The notes beneath the pieces were generated by a model. The model saw nothing but the letters and a program-made list of their open reading frames with translations, was not told the DNA's origin and did not search any database. The position numbers were made by a program, and so were the translations under genes. Shown here one piece after another: positions 57,000 through 64,000 of a DNA stretch of 64,000 nucleotides; positions within the stretch are counted from its first letter, which is position 1, and every line of letters begins with the position of its first letter. The DNA comes from Lycorma delicatula (Eukaryota > Arthropoda > Insecta > Hemiptera > Fulgoridae), in NCBI RefSeq assembly GCF_047948215.1, contig NC_134465.1, positions 39,346,153 to 39,410,152 on the forward strand, given 5' to 3'.

Positions 57000-58380
57000 C
57001 AAAGGTGACTCCCTGTGGACCAATCTGAGAATTGTTTTCTGTTTAGCGGCCACATGATGGATCAAGCCAAGCCTCCTAATTCCTATTAAAATACTAATAT
57101 TTAATTATCTGATCGTACACTATACTTAAATGGATTTTCTTTTTAAACTAGATGAATAGAATAGTAATATATTGTAATTATTTAACAATAACTATTCAAA
57201 AAGATATATGAGAAAAGTCAGAAACATTTAGCAGTACACTTTATTGTGTAATGATAAATCCAAACGCAATGGAACTCTATTCTGGCTACTGAAATTGACA
57301 GCCGACTGTCATTGTTTGAAAATAAATTATTACTATTCTTTTTAGGGCCGCTGAAAAGTCTTCTACTCCTAGTAATCCTTGGCTAAGTAACCGTAGTTTA
57401 ATGGATTAAAGTGATAAAAAAAACAAAGTATTACAAGTTTTGACAAAACTATTGATTTTTTAGCGCCATCTAGTGCTATCTCTTCATCAATTTTCCTTCG
57501 TAACCCTTTCAAGTTTACACCTCTATGTCTAATATTCTTCTTAAGTGAATGTATCTTTCTTTATCTTTTCAAAATTATTTTTTCTTATTATTTTAATGCA
57601 CTCAAATCATTTTACTTTGTTCTCCGTACTCTGCCTGACACAGTCTGTGTATTTGTGAGAGCTCTTAGTTCTCCATTCTTCAAAGCACTGATCCCTCGTT
57701 GTCTTACAATATCATGTTTCTAAAAAAATTTGTTTCTGTAGTGTATAGTTTACTTTTCTCATATCTTTTCTAACTCAAGTTTCTAGACCTTATGTCAGAA
57801 TTGTTGTGAAGTACAAATTTTTAAATACATCTTTACATTTCTTTAGTGGTTCCTTACTCCATGCTAGTTCTCTTATAAAAATATTCTTCTTATGCAATTT
57901 TCTGCTTCCTATATTTTATGATCTTTTCTTTCTAAATCATCTGCCATCCAAAGTCATATCATCCCATTGCTCCATCAAAACAACATTACTTCCTTATTTC
58001 TTGTTTTATATTCATGAAAACTTACTATTTCCTTTGCTCCTAATCTTTTCCTCTTCTTTTACATGCTTCAGTCCCCAATATTATTGTTTCTATTTCTAGT
58101 ATTCTAACTCTTTGGTACCTTTCTGGTACCTTGTTTGGGGAATGGGCGTCTCTTATGTATCTTTCTTTACGTGCTTTCTATCGTTCCTACATTTAGTTTC
58201 CTGTTACTCATAAATTCTTTTTTTTCTAGATGGTCTTTTTTAACTCTTGTTAATCTCTGACCCTTTTCACCACTTGTTGTATATTTCACACAATATATAC
58301 TGATTTCTTAGTTCTTCTTGACTCCTCTAGGAAGTGATTTATCATCACCAGGTGCTAAAGATCGCTTCCTATTCTTGACT
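57000..58380. other. Pyrimidine-rich intergenic DNA
   Basis: About 57600-58360 is strongly C/T-biased on the plus strand. This produces a hydrophobic ORF at 57806-58099 that lacks any motif. It may be upstream sequence of the adjacent antisense LINE, but no domain was recognised. Confidence 0.4.
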
Positions 58381-58399
58381 TACTTCTGTTTTGAATATT

Positions 58400-58905
58400 T
58401 ATTACAGGTACAGATTTCAGGCTGTTTTAATGGAGGCGCTAATTCTTAGCCATTTTTATAACTACTCATCATCAATGATCCTTCCTCTTGTGACTGAGAG
58501 TTGGTGACGTGATTCATATCCTGCTGACAATTTCCTACCATTGCTCACTGTCCTCTGCCAAATGAATCAATATGCGGAATGTTTTTCCAATCACTTCCTC
58601 AATTTGGTCCAGTCATCTTTTTGGCACTCTTCCACCAGATTTGCTGCCCTCAAATTTTCCCTCTACGACTAGGTTCTCAAGATTTTCACCAATCCTATGA
58701 ACTTTATGGCTGTTAAAGTAGAGAATATGTTGGAAACATATTGCAGACAACCTCCTCTGCATATCCAGCTTGTTTATAACAAAGTTATTCATCCTCTTTT
58801 CCGTCCATGTGTGACAGAGTATTCTTCTGTAGGGCTAAATTTTGATGCGTCAGTTCTCCTCCAGTCTTCCACCTTGATGGTCCAGATCTCAAAGTCATAC
58901 ATGAC
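58400..58905 (-). mobile_element. LINE RT C-terminal fragment
   Basis: The minus strand reads VFPIVMYDFEIWTIKVEDW with RRTDA (about 58840-58905) and then GRVPKR, LDQIEEVIGKTF, HLAEDSEQW and IVSRI (58500-58650). This matches the VFPVxLYGCETWTLKKED and GRPxxRWxDxIxxxTG...AxDRExW pattern closing many LINE RT proteins. The plus ORF at 58697-58927 is a shadow. Confidence 0.8.
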
Positions 58906-59166
58906 TATTGGGAAGACTAGTACCTAAAGCCATCTCAGCTTTGTATTCCTCGTGATTGCCCTTATAACTATTACCAGGAGAAAAAGAATATGTTAGAAAT
59001 GGACCTTCTGAAATGGACAAATAAACTCCCCTGGCTCTCTTTTAATAGTATTGGTGGTTGAAAAGAGCCAGTGTTGACCAAGAGAGGCTGACAGACAGCT
59101 TTAGAGAGAATATAATACATTTCTGAATAATAATGTAATATTGTTTTATGATTGTGGGAAGAAAGT

Positions 59167-60249
59167 GCCTAGAGCAATGTTTTTCAACCTGGGGGTCACA
59201 ATGATATGAAAGGGGGTCATGAAATTAGCCAAAAACATTACACATAAACTATAATGAAATCATTTTATGAGAGAAAAAATCATTTTATTTACATTTATAA
59301 GTACACATATAAAGAAAATAAATGAAATGAGATGGTTGCATTTGTTTTTCATGTAAAAGTTTCTCTCTACATCGATCTATGTTAAAAACAAACAAACAAA
59401 AGCAAATCATTTTCAAGTGATAAAAGACAATTCCTATATTTAGTTTTTAGTGCAACCATAAACAAAAAACCCTTTTCACGTGGTGAAGGGGAGTAATATT
59501 TTCAATACTTCTGTGACTAAATTGTTTTATCGGCAGACATTTCGATGAGCTGGTGATGAATCTCATCTGGTAACTTAGCAGCTGCAACAGCGTTTTCACT
59601 CAGTGGATTCAGTTACAGTTTTTAGTAACATCAAGCAAACAATGCACTGTAGTTTTTCACAGTCCATTGTTATCAGTGCATTTGTTATTTTCAGTAATAG
59701 TTACACTGATGGGAATGTCACTTGTGGCATTCGTACCTGTGGGATCCTGGGCCAAGGTGACTGAGACATATGACATGGTCATATGCTGAGATTTAAAAGA
59801 TGACCTCTGGTAAAGCCCATCAGGACTAGGTACGGAGGGGTCAGTTGGAGGTTGTCTTCCCCTAGGGGATCTAGATATCATTGTACAATCTTATTTTTTT
59901 ACCAATTGATTCACTGGATGTAGATTGCTCACTTTGTTTTTTTTTATAAATTTATCCATTTTGCATAAAAATCTTAAATGAAGAGAAAAAAACCGTTACA
60001 CTGTTTGATCTCACACTAAAAAACAAAACCTCATTTATTATTACTATTATTTTCAATGAAAACTTCGCTTTCAAAAACATAAATAAAAGCATCAGATGCA
60101 TGCTTTGTATTCAAATATCTGTCACTATCAACACAGCTGAATTATTTTTACTAGTTTTCATTGGGTTGTGGTTGGGAGTCGTGAAATATTAATTATATTT
60201 ATATTTTTTTTTTTTGGAGGTTATGAGGTTGAGAAAAACTAGTCTAGAG
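59167..60249 (-). mobile_element. Internally deleted hAT element with 8-bp target duplication
   Basis: Termini CAATGTTTTTCAACC (59175-59189) and the complement of GGTTGAGAAAAACTA (60227-60241) resemble the hAT end CAGxGxTTCTCAACC. Flanks GCCTAGAG (59167-59174) and GTCTAGAG (60242-60249) are an 8-bp duplication with one mismatch. The minus strand keeps an N-terminal start, MDKFIKK (59960-59985), and C-terminal pieces: EIHHQLIEMSADKTI (59525-59575) and ALKTKYRNCLLSLENDLLL (about 59400-59455), the hAT dimerisation region. The catalytic middle is missing, so this 1067-bp copy is a deletion derivative. Confidence 0.85.
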
Positions 60250-63200
60250 TCTGAGGTTTGGATTTTAATATTATTTATTTATTTTATTGTTTGATAAGTC
60301 ATAATTAAACGATCCTGGTAATGAAGGAAAAACTCATACTAGGATAATTAATTTATTAAATGTGCAATATTTCTGATTCAGAGACAATATATTCTTTCTT
60401 TTCATTTAGAATTTCATATCTTCAATGCTTTCATAGATTTCTGAAAGTCTTCTATGAATCCAAACTCAGAATTTGCTTACTGCTTTCACTTTGTAAAAAC
60501 TGATGGACAATAAAAAGATTTGTGTTTTGGGATGTTTTCAGTTAAGTGTTGAGAAATGTTTTTTCAGAAACTATGTAATTATATAATTTTAAACTATCAT
60601 GCACTTGATAAAAAAAAAATGAAAAACTGCCCTTACCTATTGTGGAGGCCAGTAAGCAGCAATATTTCTCAGGATTTGAAACAAATCACAGTCTTGGTAG
60701 CGCGGTTACCACATAAACTCAATGAGGTACTACTCAAGCAACTGAGATTGTTCTCAGTAATTGTTCTCAGAGTTTTTTCTCAAGATAGTATCTTGAGATA
60801 CTACTCAAGATTCTACTGGTGCTGTAGTCAATTTTATTCCATAGTTTGGCCATCCTTATTGTTGTTGTTCAACAAAATTTTCTGAGCGATTGATCGTTTG
60901 GTGTTTACCCAGTAGGTTTTGAATTTTTGAATGCTTTAGTATGAGCGCCACTCATCTGATAATTACCTATCTCAGCCAAGTATTAGCTGGGCTCACTGTT
61001 GATTATTAAGGGATAATTTATGATATTGTGGTTAGAAATTTCATATATATAGTTTTATATATTTAGTTGCAGCAATCAACTGTTTTATTAAAGTTAATCT
61101 CTAGCTCCTCCTGGCAAAACTTGATGATTGTTAGCTTCTTTGCTCAGCAGTAAATAAAAAACACAATTTTGCAGAATGATAATGTAGTAGTCTCAGCAAA
61201 GAAAGTTTTCAGATGATACTGTTTGTATTCTGTACAACCATCCTGGGAACATTTCCACCGATTACACACGCTCATATGCAAAATAATTTAGCAATCGTGT
61301 TGACATATGTGAGTGTTGTATACAGAATGCGACAGCATAGTTTTCATTTCTAATTTGTTTCGTGAGATGAATAAAATTCATGGTGACTTGATTGGAAATA
61401 AATATGTGACTGAGAATACGTATTTATAAAATTGTTAATAGCCAACCTACAATCCTCATATTTGAACGTGCAAAATATGGTGTTATCAAATATTTATAAT
61501 ATACAAATGGTACATGACTCATCATGTCTTGTCTGTGTTTTATAATTTTTGTTAACCAAAATGAAAACTATAATAATTAGTATATTTAACTTTTAAAGAA
61601 AAAAAGACGAAAGAATGTAATGATAAATATTTTTTTGATGCTTATTGGAAAAGATATGTGGTTTGTATTGCAACTGTCAGAATGTTGTTTGATGTTACTT
61701 TTCACATTGAATTTACTTATCAGAGTATAAGAAAAAATATGATTTCCTTCAAAAAGACTTTTCTGCTGCATATATCTGGTGCTGATGGATATTTCATAGA
61801 TACTTATCTCTTTTAATCCTTTATATCTCTCATATTTATTTATAATTGTAGATAAACATACATTTAACTTTTAAAAGCTGTGTTCTTTACAAGGTGCAGT
61901 GTGTTGAAGAGTAGTTGATCTCATAAATATAGCTAACATAAGAAGGAAAATAGGTTAGATAATGTTAAATGAAAATAAAATAAAAATGTTATTATTTTGT
62001 AAGACCTTGCGTTATGTAATTTTTTTTAATAATAAATCATACTCTGGGAATCACTATGAAAATAGTAGAAACATTTATCAATTTGTATAAACTTGTGGGA
62101 AACATAACTGTTATGTTTTCTCAGATAATATTTGATTTGTGATTTGAAATGTTTAATAGATTAAAAAAATGCATTACTTTATTCATTTTTTAATGTTTAA
62201 TAATAATGATAAACTGCATATAAGCAGTATTTCATGAGAGCGGTTTTTAGGTATAATCTTTATAAATTTACATTTACCAGCAACATAACCATCTCCTTAC
62301 ATGTGAAGAGTCTGTTATTTTTTTTTCTTTTCTTTTAATCATTTTTCTTCAATATTTGGTTGAGGGATACATAAATAAAAAGGGCTCGAACAGATTCTTG
62401 AATAATTGATTTTTGTTAACTTTAATTTTAAATATAAATGATTTCCAAGTTTTTCAAAATTTTTTACTTATATTGTCAAATATGCTTTTGCATTGATGTA
62501 TTTAACAGTTTCAAATTATAAATAATTATCAATATGCAATAAATACATTATAAAACTTAATTTTTTATTTAAACGGTGATTAAAAAAAATTAGATTTTGC
62601 AGACATTTTTAATGTTGTTTATAAATTATTAATGCATTTGATTTTTTCCAATAATTTTTGGATGGATGATTGATCATAACTGATGAGAAGGAAATAATGT
62701 TGAAACAGTATTCACTGTTATTTGGATCTAGATGCGTGCCTACATTTACTGATGGTAATGAGATTCTGAATTCAATTGAACCTTAGTAAAATCTTTTTAA
62801 ATCAAAATAAAAAAAATTAAGTAACATCTCTTTTTTAAAATGAATAGCACAAAATATTGATAACATGAATTCAGGCCCCAATAAAGTATTTTGCAATTAT
62901 AATTTGTAATGGTAGAACACATGTTTTACTTATTGAATATCACTCAAAAGATATTTATAAAAAATAAACTTTTTAATAGATTTTACATAACTGCTTAAAT
63001 AAACCTTGCTTAGAAGCATTTTTTAAACTGAGAATTTCATTCTTCTAACACAGGAAGTGTGTAGAATATAATAGCATGAAAACTTTGTGCACACTATTGT
63101 ATACATTTCTACTGAACTGCTTATGAGAAATAATTGCCCCTTTCTCTTTCTCTCTCTCTATATCTCTATCTCCAGTTATCATGTGTTTTGTTCATTCACC

Positions 63201-64000
63201 TAAAATTCAGCACCTAATATAAAAAAATTCATTTATATAATACAGTTTGCTACTATTAAGATAAATAATAAGATATCGATGTTAATGCTTTGGATATGTC
63301 TTACTTTGTGAAATAATGGAACTTGTGAAATATAAAACTTTATAATGTTATAACAATAATTGTTTCTCTTATACCAGATTTTATTAACTTTAATGTCTAA
63401 ATAAATATGAAACTAAAAAACATAATCAAACTTTTGTAAATGTTTCAAGACACATCAGTTTTACTAGATATTTCAAAAGCTCAAAGTTAGTATACGACTG
63501 GTATTACAAGAAGGGACGTTATGGAAACTGCAATTTAGTTTAATAATAATTTAGTTTAATAATTAATTTAAAAAAAAAATAATGATTTAAAAAGTATTAA
63601 TTTTCGAGGCTGTCGAGGTAATACAACGCAGAATAAATTAATTTCACCAAAGTTAATTTAAAATAATATAAATTAATTTCACCATCCAAAAATTATGATA
63701 AAATATAAGCGTCATTTTATAAGAAAGATCTAGAAGCAAGGGACAAAAGTCCAGGTTCTTCTGAAGCTTATAGGAGGGAGTACACTTGATGAAGTGTGAT
63801 CGGATCTTGAAATTCCCTTGTTATGAAACATTAATTTTATTTTTTAAATTGTTCCAAATGCCTATTTTTTTTTTATTAATTGGAAAAAAAAGCGGTTGCT
63901 TCATGATGAAGTACGTAGAAATGAATGAGAAAAGTAATTGGTTGCCTGCGATCTGGTAAATTGTTTCAAACCATTCACGCTAGTTTATGAATGGGTTTTT
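60250..64000. other. AT-rich intergenic DNA to the right edge
   Basis: No coding or TE signal was recognised. A CT-rich microsatellite-like tract lies at 63139-63172. ORFs at 60556-60885 (plus) and 61586-61771 (minus) have no motif. Confidence 0.45.
60779..60797. repeat. Short inverted repeat
   Basis: CTCAAGATA and TATCTTGAG flank a single G. CTCAAGA recurs nearby (about 60813-60821), so alternative pairings are possible. Confidence 0.6.

Noticed and set aside
57806..58099. Hydrophobic ORF of 97 codons, possible membrane protein
   Set aside because: It lies in a C/T-biased tract that yields Leu, Phe and Ser in all plus frames; no splice context or motif.
59657..59881. Independent small gene on the minus strand
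   Set aside because: It lies inside the hAT deletion derivative, between its N-terminal and C-terminal remnants.
1..64000. Endogenous viral elements, CRISPR arrays, rRNA genes or prokaryotic operons
   Set aside because: No capsid, polymerase or envelope-like motifs other than LINE RTs, no regularly spaced repeats, and the gene structure is intron-rich and eukaryotic.

Overview
The window is AT-rich nuclear DNA from an animal, most likely an insect. The single recognisable host gene has small exons split by long GT-AG introns. Everything else that can be identified is decayed transposable elements (TEs) of insect type: R1-clade and Jockey/CR1-like LINEs, mariner DD34D and other IS630-type elements, pogo, hAT and Helitron pieces, and a tRNA-derived SINE. 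Some repeats look to me like hemipteran repeats, but that is an impression from memory, not a test. There are no prokaryotic operons, CRISPR arrays, rRNA genes or convincing tRNA genes.

Layout. 1-5.3 kb: two R1-clade LINE copies placed head to head. 5.96-6.43 kb: an unassigned GC-rich block. 6.4-10.4 kb: featureless AT-rich DNA. 10.4-18.2 kb: LINE, IS630 and pogo fragments and two SINEs. 19-28 kb: two long copies of one Jockey-like LINE; the second carries two SINEs and a complete (but broken) IS630/Tc1-mariner element, each with a visible target duplication. 25.9-29.65 kb: a block that has kept its CpG dinucleotides, just upstream of the host gene.

29.8-50.4 kb (+): five coding exons of a TMEM86/YhhN-family lysoplasmalogenase, an eight-helix membrane enzyme predicted to cleave the vinyl-ether bond of lysoplasmalogens. 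The 5' exon with the start codon is not identified. Its four introns hold a Helitron tail, LINE pieces, several IS630/mariner elements and two copies of a dispersed repeat. 50.4-64 kb: a possible LTR, an R1-clade LINE inserted into an older LINE tail, another LINE C-terminus, an internally deleted hAT element, and long AT-rich stretches in which I see nothing.

The TE remnants do not work together as a system. They are a layered record of insertions around one housekeeping gene. I did not find an undescribed functional system. The most informative structures are the triple-nested LINE, the CpG boundary that falls inside that same LINE, the SINE family, a long-inverted-repeat IS630 element and a cluster of interlocking palindromes.
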